Source: Candidatus Micrarchaeaceae archaeon (GTDB lineage Archaea > Micrarchaeota > Micrarchaeia > Micrarchaeales > Micrarchaeaceae). From it: a stretch of 64,000 nucleotides of DNA. The position numbers were made by a program, and so were the translations under genes. Location: the NCBI GenBank assembly GCA_027310825.1, contig DAIDAC010000006.1, forward strand, positions 1-64,000, written 5' to 3'. Below, piece by piece: positions 35,479 through 44,579 of this stretch. Each line of letters begins with the position of its first letter. Position 1 is the stretch's first letter. The notes beneath the pieces are model-generated. The model made no database searches. It saw only the letters and a program-made list of their open reading frames with translations, and had not been told where the DNA came from.

Positions 35479-36489
35479 GTGATCAGTGTGTACAATAACA
35501 GGCGACCAAAGATTGTGCTCACGGCAGTGCTCATCGCAGCAGCGATGATAAGCCTGCTCGTGCTGTTTAATGGAAATGTAAAGCTTACTGGGGCAAGCTC
35601 CGGCATAAGCAACGTAGTTGCTACCGCAACTGTCAAAAGCAGCTGCTACTTCAGCATCAGCAACACCGCGATAAACTATGGAAACGTCAACCCGGGCAGC
35701 TCGACGACAACAAGCAACCTTGTGCTTGCAACTGATTCCGGCGGCAATGCGGCTGAAAACGTGCTGGTTGCAGGCGGAAACTGGGTATATGGCGCAAACA
35801 CATTCTATGTATCCAACAACCTCTGGAACCCGACCAGCGCGGCAGCAGGAATCGGCAACACGGTATTCCTGTGGCAGGGAGGCTCTCCGCCAGGAAACCT
35901 TGTGGATACTAATATCCTCATACCGGCACCTACAAGACAGATTTCAACGCAGTCGAACAGCATATTCTTCGGAATGAGCGTGGTTTCAGGAACGCCAAGC
36001 GGGATATACAGCTCTAACATAGTCATGGATTACAGCTGCGGCGGCACTGATGGCGCAAGCCTTTCATACAACGTTGTACTGACTGCAAATGTCCAGAACT
36101 TCTGCTACATCAGCCTGTCAAACACCGCAATAGCATTCGGTTCAATAAACCCTGGAGCAAACGTGCCGACGAATAACGACATCACTGTGAGCGACCCAGG
36201 CGGCAACATAGCTGCGAACATAATGGTTGACGGAACAAACTGGATATTATCACCTGACACGGCAAACTTCCTTGCTGGTAACACATTATGGGATGCCACC
36301 TCTGACAGCACCTACACCGGCAACGCGCTTCAGCTAGAGCCAGGCCTGGTGGACACAAATATAAGGATTGCAGCTCCGACACAGGCAAACCCGACCACAA
36401 GCAACAACATCTACTTCGGTCTTGGCATACCCGCAGGACAGACAGCAGGCGCATATTCCCAGAACATAGTACTGGAAAATACTTGCTAA
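35479..36489 (+). CDS. Surface protein made of two repeats shared with the giant adhesin
   Basis: A 336-residue protein: an N-terminal membrane helix (about 10-30), then two copies of a domain of about 115-130 residues beginning at SCYFSISNTAINYG (about residue 54) and FCYISLSNTAIAFG (about 205), each ending near QNIVLENTC or a related SSNIVMDYSC. A third copy closes the giant adhesin upstream. The Cys at both ends of each copy could form a disulphide. GTG 35479 is 26 bases from a TTTAAATAC box (leaderless). The domain is not one I can name. Confidence 0.7.
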   Translation: MISVYNNRRPKIVLTAVLIAAAMISLLVLFNGNVKLTGASSGISNVVATATVKSSCYFSISNTAINYGNVNPGSSTTTSNLVLATDSGGNAAENVLVAGGNWVYGANTFYVSNNLWNPTSAAAGIGNTVFLWQGGSPPGNLVDTNILIPAPTRQISTQSNSIFFGMSVVSGTPSGIYSSNIVMDYSCGGTDGASLSYNVVLTANVQNFCYISLSNTAIAFGSINPGANVPTNNDITVSDPGGNIAANIMVDGTNWILSPDTANFLAGNTLWDATSDSTYTGNALQLEPGLVDTNIRIAAPTQANPTTSNNIYFGLGIPAGQTAGAYSQNIVLENTC

Positions 36490-36505
36490 AGCAATGGTAT
36501 AAAAC

Positions 36506-37276
36506 ATGGCGACGAACCTTCCGAGGAGGGAAGTGTTAAGCAAAGCATTAGCTGTGCTTCTCCTCTTCACAATTGTAGTCGGCACCACATCTGCACAGCT
36601 CGGCGAGCGGGCAGGAGTGCTTGGCTTTGACGTTCCAGTCAACGGAAGCCAAACCCTCCAATGGTACCTATTCAACAGCGGCAATGCATCCATAGGGTTT
36701 TACACATACACGCCGACGTTGAAACAGTATGACAATCAGACTACGCCAACTGTAGTCCTAAGCCCATCCAACGGCGTAATACCTGCAAGCAGCGAGCAGA
36801 TAATCAACGTAACCGTTTTCATGCCTAAGGGCAACCAACCGAATTACGGCAGCTGGTCTGGAATACTTCAAGTAATAGAGACGTCTGGAAACAGTTCGCA
36901 GCAAGGAGGCAGTGCAGTGATACAGGCAGGGCTTGCAAAGATCATGGACGTTAACGCGGCTCCTTCGACCACTACAACAAGCACAACCACAACTGTGCAG
37001 CCGACCATATCGCAATCCGGCTCGTCCGGCGGTCAGGCAAACATCCCTCTATCGCAGACTGACATGATAATAATCGGAATCGTCATTGTAGTGATAATCG
37101 TAGCCGTTTTCGCAAACGGCAAGAAGAAGGCAAAGCCAAAGAGGAAGCAGGCGAAGTCCTCGAGAAGAGGCGCAAGAAGGGCGAGAGCCCGCGGAAGGTC
37201 ACGCGCTGCAAGCACTACAAGAAGGACATCTGCAAGGCGCGCTTCAAAACCAAAGAAGCGCAGAAGGCGCCGATAG
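36506..37276 (+). CDS. Membrane protein with a histone-like basic cytoplasmic tail
   Basis: A 256-residue protein: N-terminal hydrophobic helix (about 14-32), an exterior domain of about 100 residues (VPVNGSQTLQWYLFNSGNAS; similar to Ig-like or CARDB folds), a Thr/Ser linker (STTTTVQPTI), a membrane helix near 186-202, and a last 53-residue tail with 28 Lys/Arg and no Asp/Glu (ending SKPKKRRRRR). By the positive-inside rule the tail lies in the cytoplasm, where it could bind DNA, RNA or the anionic membrane. It follows the surface gene by 16 bases and is convergent with ftsZ. Confidence 0.65.
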   Translation: MATNLPRREVLSKALAVLLLFTIVVGTTSAQLGERAGVLGFDVPVNGSQTLQWYLFNSGNASIGFYTYTPTLKQYDNQTTPTVVLSPSNGVIPASSEQIINVTVFMPKGNQPNYGSWSGILQVIETSGNSSQQGGSAVIQAGLAKIMDVNAAPSTTTTSTTTTVQPTISQSGSSGGQANIPLSQTDMIIIGIVIVVIIVAVFANGKKKAKPKRKQAKSSRRGARRARARGRSRAASTTRRTSARRASKPKKRRRRR

Positions 37277-37325
37277 TTTCCACTATCAATCTTTTTTATT
37301 CCTTTTTAATCACAAAAACTAGTCG

Positions 37326-38369
37326 TCAGACTTGTCCAAGTCCGAACTCTCCGGAATTTGCAGTCTGCGCGCTTCCGCCAAGGATCGACGCACTAGTTAT
37401 TCCAGTGAACACTGCGATGACAGACACCTTTCCGTTGAATGAAGGATCTATCCTTGCGCCCCAGATTACGTTCGCCTCTGGAGCAGTCCTCTCTGTTATC
37501 CGTCGCCCTATCTCGTTTGCCTCGCCGAGCGTCAGGTCGTCGCCGCCGGTTATGTGCAGCAGCACCGACTTCGCCCCTTCGTAGTCGACGTCTAACAGCT
37601 TGTTCCTGAATGTATCGTTGACAACGTCTTCAACCTTGTTTGTACCCTTTCCTTCTCCTATGCTTATGAACGCAAGCCCTCCAGTGTTCATGATCGTTTT
37701 GACGTCTGCGAAGTCAAGGTTGATCAGGCTTGGGGTGTTGATTGCTTCTGTTATTCCGCGGACTGCCCTTCCGGCTACTTCGTCAGCCACCTTGAACGCC
37801 TGCTCTACAGCAAGGTTCGGATAAAGATCGACCAGCCTCTGGTTGTCGATAACAATAAGCGTGTCTACGTTCTTTCGAAGCTCTTCTATTCCGGTCTGCG
37901 CTTTCTCAAGTCGCACCCTCTCCAGCTTGAATGGGAATGTAACAACTGCAATGGTTATTGCTCCCTGGGCCTTTGCTACGTTCGCAACAATAGGCGCAGA
38001 ACCTGTTCCTGTGCCTCCTCCCATTCCCGCTGTTATGAAAACCATGTTGTAGTCGCGGATTGCGTCCTCGATGTCAGTCTTTGAATACATCGCAGCCTTG
38101 GCTCCTATCTCTGGAAACCCTCCCGCTCCGAGCCCTCTTGTCAGCGCCCCTCCGATTAGAATGCGCCTTATGCTCGAGTCCATCATCTTCAGATGGTTTG
38201 CGTCGGTGTTGACTGCCACAAGCGTAGCTCCACGGACATTCATCCTTGCAAGCCTCTGTATTGTGTTGCTGCCTCCGCCTCCGCAGCCGACAACAGCTAT
38301 CTTTGTCTGAAACAAATCGTAGTCTATCTGCTGCTGGTTTAATGCTGTTGTAAGAATGTCATTGTCCAT
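37326..38369 (-). CDS. ftsZ: Cell-division GTPase FtsZ
   Basis: A 347-residue tubulin homologue that polymerises into the division ring. Motifs: GGGGSNT (about 30), [10 protein letters not shown] (tubulin signature, about 115-124), and the T7-loop segment [11 protein letters not shown] (about 215). The C-terminus is short (SGEFGLGQV) and lacks an obvious tail motif for a membrane anchor. ATG 38369 lies downstream of an ATTTAAAG box (38402-38410). The MinD-like gene at 38546 is divergent from it, suggesting a division or positioning link. Confidence 0.95.
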   Translation of the reverse strand: MDNDILTTALNQQQIDYDLFQTKIAVVGCGGGGSNTIQRLARMNVRGATLVAVNTDANHLKMMDSSIRRILIGGALTRGLGAGGFPEIGAKAAMYSKTDIEDAIRDYNMVFITAGMGGGTGTGSAPIVANVAKAQGAITIAVVTFPFKLERVRLEKAQTGIEELRKNVDTLIVIDNQRLVDLYPNLAVEQAFKVADEVAGRAVRGITEAINTPSLINLDFADVKTIMNTGGLAFISIGEGKGTNKVEDVVNDTFRNKLLDVDYEGAKSVLLHITGGDDLTLGEANEIGRRITERTAPEANVIWGARIDPSFNGKVSVIAVFTGITSASILGGSAQTANSGEFGLGQV

Positions 38370-38545
38370 CCGACCGCCGTAGCTTATATTCGATAAACGC
38401 CTTTAAATGCTTTGCCTCTATTTTATCAGAACTGTACATTCCTGCTGTTCTGCCGGACAAGGACGCGCCATTCGCAAAAGCGATATTCTGGCTCTCTCAA
38501 TACGCACCTCTTTAAATTCCTATGTCTACTATTTTAACTGAAGCA

Positions 38546-39283
38546 ATGCCAAAGAACACCGGAATAACGTATGGGATAAGGGTTTCTGCTCAAAAAGGCG
38601 GGGTAGGGACAACAACAATCGCAATAAACCTAGCGGCTGCGCTCGGCCTTATGGGCAAGAAAGTCCTACTTTTGGATTTAAACCCTTTCAAACCAAGCGT
38701 AGCGTCATATATGGGGCTTCCGAACTCAAAAGTCGGCTTTTTCGACGTCTTGTTCGACGGCGCTGAGCTTAAAGATGCAGTAGTGGAGCATTCGCCAACA
38801 GGTATTGATGTTGTCGCGTCATCAAAGCCACTGGAATGGACAAGGGTCCTCGGCGGATTGGTCGGAAAGAAGACAGACTTTGAGCGAATAGTCCCAGAAA
38901 TAACTGCCCTGGGCCACGATTTTGTAATTACTGACGCTCCCATAGGCTATATCAACGAAGACATGGTCAAGAACTTCAACGAGGGATTGGTTGTTCTATC
39001 GCCAGAGCTCTCCGCCTTCGACGTCACCCCAAAGCTCGTCGCACAGTATGCAAAGCTTGGCGTGAGCTATCATGTAGTCGTCAATGACATAGGCAGCGAA
39101 AAAGCCAGCGTAGACGTAAAAAAGATAGAAGAAGAATTCGGCAACAAGGTGGTTGCAGAGCTTCCTCATGACAATGTTGTCAAGAAAAGCATAGATCTCC
39201 ACATACCGGCAGTGCTGGTCGACAACAAATCAAACTTCTCAAAGAAGATCACAGAGCTTGCAGAATACTACGCTGACAAATAG
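38546..39283 (+). CDS. MinD-like protein with altered P-loop (Lys replaced by Thr)
   Basis: A 245-residue protein in the MinD/ParA fold, but the deviant Walker A reads AQKGGVGTTT: the P-loop Lys is Thr22. Switch I (LLLDLNPFKPS) lacks the usual second Asp, and switch II reads TDAPIGY. It shares the end segment SIDLHIPAVLVDNKSNFSK with the intact MinD-like protein at 29746 (SIALHIPAYIHKGHSKFSN), so they are paralogues. ATP hydrolysis is unlikely, so a regulatory or structural partner role is possible. The TATA (TTTAAAT at 38512-38518) sets ATG 38546; ATG 38522 lies before the expected transcript start. Confidence 0.8.
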   Translation: MPKNTGITYGIRVSAQKGGVGTTTIAINLAAALGLMGKKVLLLDLNPFKPSVASYMGLPNSKVGFFDVLFDGAELKDAVVEHSPTGIDVVASSKPLEWTRVLGGLVGKKTDFERIVPEITALGHDFVITDAPIGYINEDMVKNFNEGLVVLSPELSAFDVTPKLVAQYAKLGVSYHVVVNDIGSEKASVDVKKIEEEFGNKVVAELPHDNVVKKSIDLHIPAVLVDNKSNFSKKITELAEYYADK

Positions 39284-39290
39284 TGGTAAC

Positions 39291-39827
39291 GTGAAGATAC
39301 TTTGCATGGGCGCAAGCCTAAGAAAGGAATCATACAGCATGGCGCTGGCAAAGGCCGCGTCGAAGCTGGTTCCGAAGGGCGTCGAGTTCGAGATCGCAGA
39401 CCTTTCTGAGATACCTATTCTTAATACCGACAAGGCGAATCCCCTTCCAAAGCCTGTGGCGCTCCTGAAAAAGCAGATAGCCAGCGCAGACGCGATACTT
39501 TTTTCCACACCAGAATACAACTACTCCGTTCCAGGTTTCCTGAAGAACGCGATAGACTGGGCAAGCCTAGCTCCGAACAATGCTTTCGACGACAAGCCGG
39601 CAGCGATAATGAGCTCATCCGACGGGCCATGGGGAGGCAGCAGAGCAGCGTACCATCTTCGTCAGGTTCTGGTCTCAGTCAACACGCACACGATAAAGCT
39701 CCAGGCTATGGTCGCGAAGACTCCGGAAAAGATAAAGAACGGAATTCTTGTTGATGAGGAGACGAAAAAGCAGATAAAGAACGTTCTTGAGCAGCTTGTC
39801 GACTGGGCTGAGCGAATAAACCGCTAA
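39291..39827 (+). CDS. NADPH-dependent FMN reductase
   Basis: A 178-residue flavodoxin-like fold with GASLRKESYSM (phosphate-binding loop), STPEYNYSVPGFLKNAIDW (about residues 73-91) and SSDGPWGGSR. Members reduce free FMN or quinones/azo compounds with NAD(P)H. GTG 39291 (MKILCMG) gives the fold start; the upstream open codons overlap the MinD-like gene. It follows that gene closely, perhaps on one transcript. Confidence 0.85.
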   Translation: MKILCMGASLRKESYSMALAKAASKLVPKGVEFEIADLSEIPILNTDKANPLPKPVALLKKQIASADAILFSTPEYNYSVPGFLKNAIDWASLAPNNAFDDKPAAIMSSSDGPWGGSRAAYHLRQVLVSVNTHTIKLQAMVAKTPEKIKNGILVDEETKKQIKNVLEQLVDWAERINR

Positions 39828-39853
39828 TCCGCAACCCTTTTATAGCCTTTTGT

Positions 39854-39891
39854 ATAAAGATATTTTACATTCTGCTTCTACAGAACAGAAT
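39854..39891 (+). promoter_or_regulatory. uL16 promoter and possible leader hairpin
   Basis: TATAAAG (39854-39860) lies about 50 bases before ATG 39908. The bases around the predicted start hold the inverted pair ATTCTG (39869-39874) and CAGAAT (39886-39891). A ribosomal-protein leader with a hairpin is a common feedback site, but this is weak evidence. Confidence 0.3.
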
Positions 39892-39907
39892 AACCAACGG
39901 TCAGATT

Positions 39908-40444
39908 ATGGCAAGATTGCGTCCAGGAAGAACGTGCAGGACACCAAACTCACAGGCGTGGGCCAGGTATTCGCTCAGAAAGCCTAGGAAGAACTACATA
40001 AGAGCTCTTCCCCACACGAGCATACAGGTGTTCAACAGCGGCAAGGACAGCGACGCATTCGATGCAAAGATAACGCTCAATCCAGAACAGAGGGTTCAGT
40101 TGAGGTCTAACGCTCTCGAAGCTGCAAGACTGGTAGCAGTGAAGCATCTCGAGAACAACATACCTGGATTCTACTACGTAAAGCTTCTTGTGTTCCCACA
40201 CAATGTGATAAGAGAGCACAAGATGGCAGCAGGCGCAGGAGCAGACAGAGTATCCAGAGGAATGAGCCTTGCTTTCGGGCGTCCTGTTTCAGTCGCGGCA
40301 AGAATCAACATGGACCAGCCTATCTTCATGATAAAGGTGGCAAAGGCAAACAAGCCGCTTGCGGTCGAAGCCCTCGAGAGGGCATCTGCAAAGCTGTCCG
40401 GAACATACAAGGTAAGGGTTACCATAGCAGAAAAGGTTGCTTAA
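39908..40444 (+). CDS. rpl10e: Large ribosomal subunit protein uL16 (L10e)
   Basis: A 178-residue uL16 family protein (MARLRPGRTCRTPNSQAWARY, NIPGFYYVKLLVFPHNVIREH, AGADRVSRGMSLAFGRPV). It sits near the peptidyl-transferase centre and binds tRNA. Length and N-terminus are normal. TATA-like sequence lies at 39854-39860. It is followed by dph2, a modification enzyme for EF2; both are translation genes. Confidence 0.95.
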   Translation: MARLRPGRTCRTPNSQAWARYSLRKPRKNYIRALPHTSIQVFNSGKDSDAFDAKITLNPEQRVQLRSNALEAARLVAVKHLENNIPGFYYVKLLVFPHNVIREHKMAAGAGADRVSRGMSLAFGRPVSVAARINMDQPIFMIKVAKANKPLAVEALERASAKLSGTYKVRVTIAEKVA

Positions 40445-40487
40445 CTTACTTACTCACTCATTTTCGTTCAAGTTTCAAAGTGTAATC

Positions 40488-41411
40488 ATGCGAATACTTC
40501 TGCAGTTTCCAGAGGGGCTGAAGCAAAAGGCGCTGGAACACGCCAAGAACCTAGAGAAAGAGGGCCACGAGGTCTTCATATCAGCTTCGCCTACATTCGG
40601 AGCATGCGATCTTGCCATCGACGAGGCGAAGAACATAAAGGCCGACAAGCTTATCCACTATGGCCACGCAGAGTTCCACAAAGTCGACTTCAACGTAGAA
40701 TACGTTCCTTATTTCATAGACGCTCCGACCACTCTTCTTCCAGAGGCGCTCGAAACGCTAAAGGAGTACAAAACAATATCGATTGTCACCACTATACAGC
40801 ACATCCACCAGCTTGACCATGTAAGAAAGTTCTTCGAGAGCAATGGCAAAAAGGTTGTGATAGGGAAGCCGTATGGTTTTGCAAAGCAGCCAGGGCAGAT
40901 TCTGGGCTGCGACATAGGAAGCGCAGCAAACATAGACAACATTGTCGATGCGCATGTCTACTTCGGCGGCGGGATGTTCCACCCGCTCGGCGCTCTTCTC
41001 AACACAAAGAAGCCCTTCTTCGTTATCGAGCCGTTTGAGAACAAGGTCGCGAGGATTGACGGCTTCAGAGAGACTTACAGAAAGAGGAGCAAAGGCAAAA
41101 TCCTGGGCGCGCTCAAGGCGAAGAACATAGGCATACTCGTCAGCACAAAGAACGGCCAGCACAACATGAACCTCGCCAAGATAATCAAGCAAAAGGCGGA
41201 AGGATCTGGGCTGAATGCCGAGATACTGGTCGCAAACACATTCGATTTCATGGCGCTGAACAACATGATGGAGTTCGACGCGTTCGTCAACACAGCATGC
41301 CCTAGAATAGGAGTTGATGACACAGACAGGACAAGGGTTCCTCTCCTCAGCGCAAACGAGCTCATGGAAGTCCTGAAGATGAAGGCTGAGCTGCTGGCAA
41401 TGCAGAAGTAA
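40488..41411 (+). CDS. dph2: Diphthamide synthase Dph2 (4Fe-4S radical enzyme)
   Basis: A 307-residue archaeal Dph2 that transfers the 3-amino-3-carboxypropyl group from S-adenosylmethionine to a His of EF2. The three cluster Cys are in FGACDLA (about 39), ILGCDIG (about 143) and NTACPRIG (about 271), one from each domain repeat. ATG 40488 gives the conserved opening MRILLQFPEG. Follows uL16 on the same strand. Confidence 0.93.
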   Translation: MRILLQFPEGLKQKALEHAKNLEKEGHEVFISASPTFGACDLAIDEAKNIKADKLIHYGHAEFHKVDFNVEYVPYFIDAPTTLLPEALETLKEYKTISIVTTIQHIHQLDHVRKFFESNGKKVVIGKPYGFAKQPGQILGCDIGSAANIDNIVDAHVYFGGGMFHPLGALLNTKKPFFVIEPFENKVARIDGFRETYRKRSKGKILGALKAKNIGILVSTKNGQHNMNLAKIIKQKAEGSGLNAEILVANTFDFMALNNMMEFDAFVNTACPRIGVDDTDRTRVPLLSANELMEVLKMKAELLAMQK

Positions 41412-41474
41412 AGCAGCTTCTGTTTTCAAAATCCTCGCCACAAGTCTTATAAACGCCCTTACCTTAGGTAAAGT

Positions 41475-42368
41475 ATGTTTGGCGACAGGCTACACGCACA
41501 GTCCGCAATGGAATATCTCATGACCTATGGCTGGGCCATACTAATCATAGCAGTCGTCCTTGCGTTACTGTTCCAACTCGGCATCTTTTCTGGAGGGAAC
41601 TTCGCACCAAGAGCACAGGCAGGAGCATGTCAGGTGCAGCAGACTTCTGCCGGAGCATCGTTGGTAGGAGAGTGCCAAGGCCAGCTTCCTAAATTCGTAC
41701 TCACATTTACGACAAATAGGGGCACAAACAACCTGATCGCTTTCACAAAATCTTACAACCTCCAATCAGGTTTTACTGTAACTACATGGTACTACTCGAT
41801 TCCAGATGCGAACTGCGGGAACCCTGTCGGCACAATATTTGCAGGAACTACGCAATATGGTACTGGCACAGCACCACAATTCGGTTTGGGGACAACGACA
41901 AGCGGTTACATGTACTCCGTTGTTTATAACGGGGTAGCCGCTGCAGACCCTGGAGTCAGTGCAGCCACTTTGCAAAACACGTGGGACTTCGCAGCAATGA
42001 CATACAACGACAACACGGTCACAACATATTTCGATGGCTCAAGTGCAAGCTCGTCGTTCAATTATAACTACCAGCTTCCTACAATAACATACGCAGGAAT
42101 AGGGTACCGCCCGGGCCAGGTGTACTGCGACTACTACGGCAGCGTGTCAAATGTGCAGCTGTATAACACCAGCCTGACAGCAGCAGAGGTCAACGCGCTG
42201 TACCTGGAGGGCATAGGCGGCGCGCCTGTCCGTCCTCAGAACCTCGTCGGCTGGTGGCCTCTCAACGGAGATCTTAACGACTACTCCGGAAACAACAACG
42301 CCGGCAGTCTTGTATCCGGAACCTTTACCTACACCAGCGCATGGAGCACGAACTATACGGCTCCGTGA
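41475..42368 (+). CDS. Pilin-LamG protein
   Basis: A 297-residue member of the family: leader MFGDRLHA, class III motif QSAMEYLMTYGWA, hydrophobic helix to about 40, GACQ and GEC cysteines, a LamG-like body (residues about 75-235) and tail LVGWWPLNGDLNDYSG. A TATA-like CTTATAAACG lies about 26 bases before ATG, so this copy looks leaderless. It is the only plus-strand LamG copy in the window. It is convergent with the pilin at 42488-43105, with an A/T-rich spacer between. Confidence 0.85.
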   Translation: MFGDRLHAQSAMEYLMTYGWAILIIAVVLALLFQLGIFSGGNFAPRAQAGACQVQQTSAGASLVGECQGQLPKFVLTFTTNRGTNNLIAFTKSYNLQSGFTVTTWYYSIPDANCGNPVGTIFAGTTQYGTGTAPQFGLGTTTSGYMYSVVYNGVAAADPGVSAATLQNTWDFAAMTYNDNTVTTYFDGSSASSSFNYNYQLPTITYAGIGYRPGQVYCDYYGSVSNVQLYNTSLTAAEVNALYLEGIGGAPVRPQNLVGWWPLNGDLNDYSGNNNAGSLVSGTFTYTSAWSTNYTAP

Positions 42369-42429
42369 GAATAATGGCATCACTTAGTCCAGATCCTAAC
42401 TAGTTCAGACTGCAGTCAAGGCTACGCTA

Positions 42430-42475
42430 AGCATCAGAAAATAAAAAAAAGAAGAAAAATAAAAATAAAAGAAAG
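42430..42475 (-). terminator. T-rich terminator region between convergent pilins
   Basis: Mostly A on the plus strand, so mostly T on the minus strand, directly after the 42488-43105 gene. It is an oligo-T type archaeal terminator for that gene. Confidence 0.4.
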
Positions 42476-42487
42476 GTAGTACTTTAC

Positions 42488-43105
42488 TTATACTACCTTC
42501 GTTGTTATTGTTGCTATCTTTATGGTCAGGTATGGGTTTGTGCCAGATGGTGCTCCGCTTCCTGTTGTGTAGTTGAGCCATAGGTATCCAGAGAACGATG
42601 TTCCGACTGGTGACGCAGCCGCTGTAAGCGCTGTTGCAGTCGATGTCCAGCATGGAAGCCCTAGCGCATTTGTAGGTATCGTTATCGTCTGCCCGCTTAC
42701 TAGTTGCGTTGCAGAATTTGCGCCGATGGCAATTACACCTGTAGACAATACATTACCGAATCCATTGCCGTTCACGTTAGCAGTAGCAGTGCCGGATGTC
42801 GACGGAAGTCCACCGGACGTTGTCGTCGCAGCGCATGCCATCTGTATGTTATATACAGTCGAACCTGTGTTCTGTCCAAGCGTGAGACCAAGTGTATCGT
42901 ATGTACCTTGTGGCGATAGCGTAGCTGTCTGGCATGAATAACCAGGCGAAGCAACACAAGAGTTGCCAAGCAGGTTGCCGCCGCTGAAGACTCCAAGGGA
43001 GAACAGTGCTGCTAGCACTACGGCTATTATCAGGATAGCCCATCCATAAGTCATCAGGTATTCCATAGCGCTCTGCGCTTTGAAGCCCGTGTTTTTTCCG
43101 AACAT
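42488..43105 (-). CDS. Type IV pilin-like protein without LamG
   Basis: A 205-residue protein with leader MFGKNTGFKA, the class III motif QSAMEYLMTYGWA, the shared first helix and then a Ser/Thr/Gly-rich beta domain (SCVASPGYSC, SGTATANVNGNGFGN, PYLTIKIATITTKVV). It lacks the family's WWPLNG tail. This may be the structural pilin or an alternative tip. ATG 43105. Reading the minus strand, the spacer after its stop (42430-42475) is very T-rich and probably terminates transcription. Confidence 0.8.
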   Translation of the reverse strand: MFGKNTGFKAQSAMEYLMTYGWAILIIAVVLAALFSLGVFSGGNLLGNSCVASPGYSCQTATLSPQGTYDTLGLTLGQNTGSTVYNIQMACAATTTSGGLPSTSGTATANVNGNGFGNVLSTGVIAIGANSATQLVSGQTITIPTNALGLPCWTSTATALTAAASPVGTSFSGYLWLNYTTGSGAPSGTNPYLTIKIATITTKVV

Positions 43106-43285
43106 ATTTTCACCTAAATGTTGATAGAGATACAAAAGTTAACTATATAAATGTATCATCGTGGCGCTTAGAGCACATGGTTCCAAATACGGCACGCTTC
43201 GTAGCAAATTCTACGTGCGATACTATCACGCTTAAATACTTATCCAGTTTAGCGATTAGAGAATCAATCTGATTATGGTGAAAGC

Positions 43286-44557
43286 ATGGCAGAAGAACTC
43301 AATCCTTTCAAGATAGCACAGGAGCAGCTGGACAAAGCAGCTTCGATCATGAAGCTGGACAGGCAGGCCCTGGCTATACTGAGAGAGCCAAGGAGAACGC
43401 TGATAGTGAACCTTCCAGTGCGGATGGACAACGGAACAGTTCGAACATTCACGGGCTTCCGTGTCCAGTACAACGACGCAAGGGGGCCGGCGAAAGGCGG
43501 CATTCGATTCCATCCAGAGGAAACGCTCGACACAGTGAAGGCGCTGTCTGCATGGATGACGTGGAAGTGCTCGCTCGCAGACATTCCATTCGGAGGGGGA
43601 AAGGGCGGAATCATCTGCGATCCCAAGAAGCTCAGCCAATCCGAGACGGAACGGCTTTCGAGGGCCTACATAAGGGCGATAGCGGAGTTCATAGGGCCAG
43701 ACAAAGACATTCCTGCTCCTGACGTCTACACGACTCCTCAGATCATGGCATGGATGATGGACGAATACAGCACAATCAAGGGCTCGAACCAGTTCGCAAC
43801 CATAACGGGAAAGCCTGTCGAAGTATGGGGATCGAAGGGAAGGATGGATTCAACTGCGAAGGGAGGCATGTTCGTAATGAGGGAGGCTGCGAAGGCGATG
43901 AAGATAAACCTAAAGACTGCCCATATCGCAGTCCAGGGTTTCGGAAACGCAGGAATGTACGCGTACACGCTTTCGAAGAGCATGTTCGGGTCAAAGGTAG
44001 TTGCAATAAGCGACTCGCAGGGTGGAATTTACGATCCAGATGGGCTTGACCTCGAAAAGCTCGAGGACGCGAAGAAGAGAACAGGCTCTGTACAGGGATA
44101 CAGGAGCAAGAATGCAAAGAAGGTCACAAATGACGAACTTCTCGAGCTGAATGTCGACATACTTATACCAGCGGCAATCGAGAACCAGATCAGGAAGGAC
44201 AACGCAGACAGGATAAAGGCGAAACTGGTCCTTGAGCTTGCCAACGGCCCTGTCACTCCAGATGCAACAAGCGTGCTTTTCGAGAAGGGAATAGTGGATC
44301 TTCCTGACTTCCTTGTCAACTCCGGCGGAGTCATCGGAAGCTACTTCGAATGGGTGCAGAACATCAACCAGTACTACTGGCCGACAGACAGGTTCTACGC
44401 AGAGCTGGACAAGATAATATCAAAGTCATTCTCGGACACAATGGCTATGCAGAAGTCCTACAAGGACAAGGGCGTGAAGATAAGCCCAAGGAACGCGGCC
44501 TATATAATAGCTGTCGACAGAGTTGCAAAGGCGATGAAGGCGCGCGGCTGGTACTGA
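43286..44557 (+). CDS. gdhA: Glutamate dehydrogenase
   Basis: A 423-residue hexameric-type GDH that interconverts glutamate and 2-oxoglutarate plus ammonia with NAD(P). Motifs: [11 protein letters not shown] (substrate site), [12 protein letters not shown] (catalytic Lys, about 110), and the Rossmann turn GFGNAGMYA (about 220). The length and the active-site residues are normal. GGTGA seven bases before ATG 43286 is the SD; GCTTAAATAC at 43231-43241 is the promoter box. Cofactor specificity cannot be read with confidence. Confidence 0.96.
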   Translation: MAEELNPFKIAQEQLDKAASIMKLDRQALAILREPRRTLIVNLPVRMDNGTVRTFTGFRVQYNDARGPAKGGIRFHPEETLDTVKALSAWMTWKCSLADIPFGGGKGGIICDPKKLSQSETERLSRAYIRAIAEFIGPDKDIPAPDVYTTPQIMAWMMDEYSTIKGSNQFATITGKPVEVWGSKGRMDSTAKGGMFVMREAAKAMKINLKTAHIAVQGFGNAGMYAYTLSKSMFGSKVVAISDSQGGIYDPDGLDLEKLEDAKKRTGSVQGYRSKNAKKVTNDELLELNVDILIPAAIENQIRKDNADRIKAKLVLELANGPVTPDATSVLFEKGIVDLPDFLVNSGGVIGSYFEWVQNINQYYWPTDRFYAELDKIISKSFSDTMAMQKSYKDKGVKISPRNAAYIIAVDRVAKAMKARGWY

Positions 44558-44579
44558 AACTGAAAAGTTTTTCCAAACA

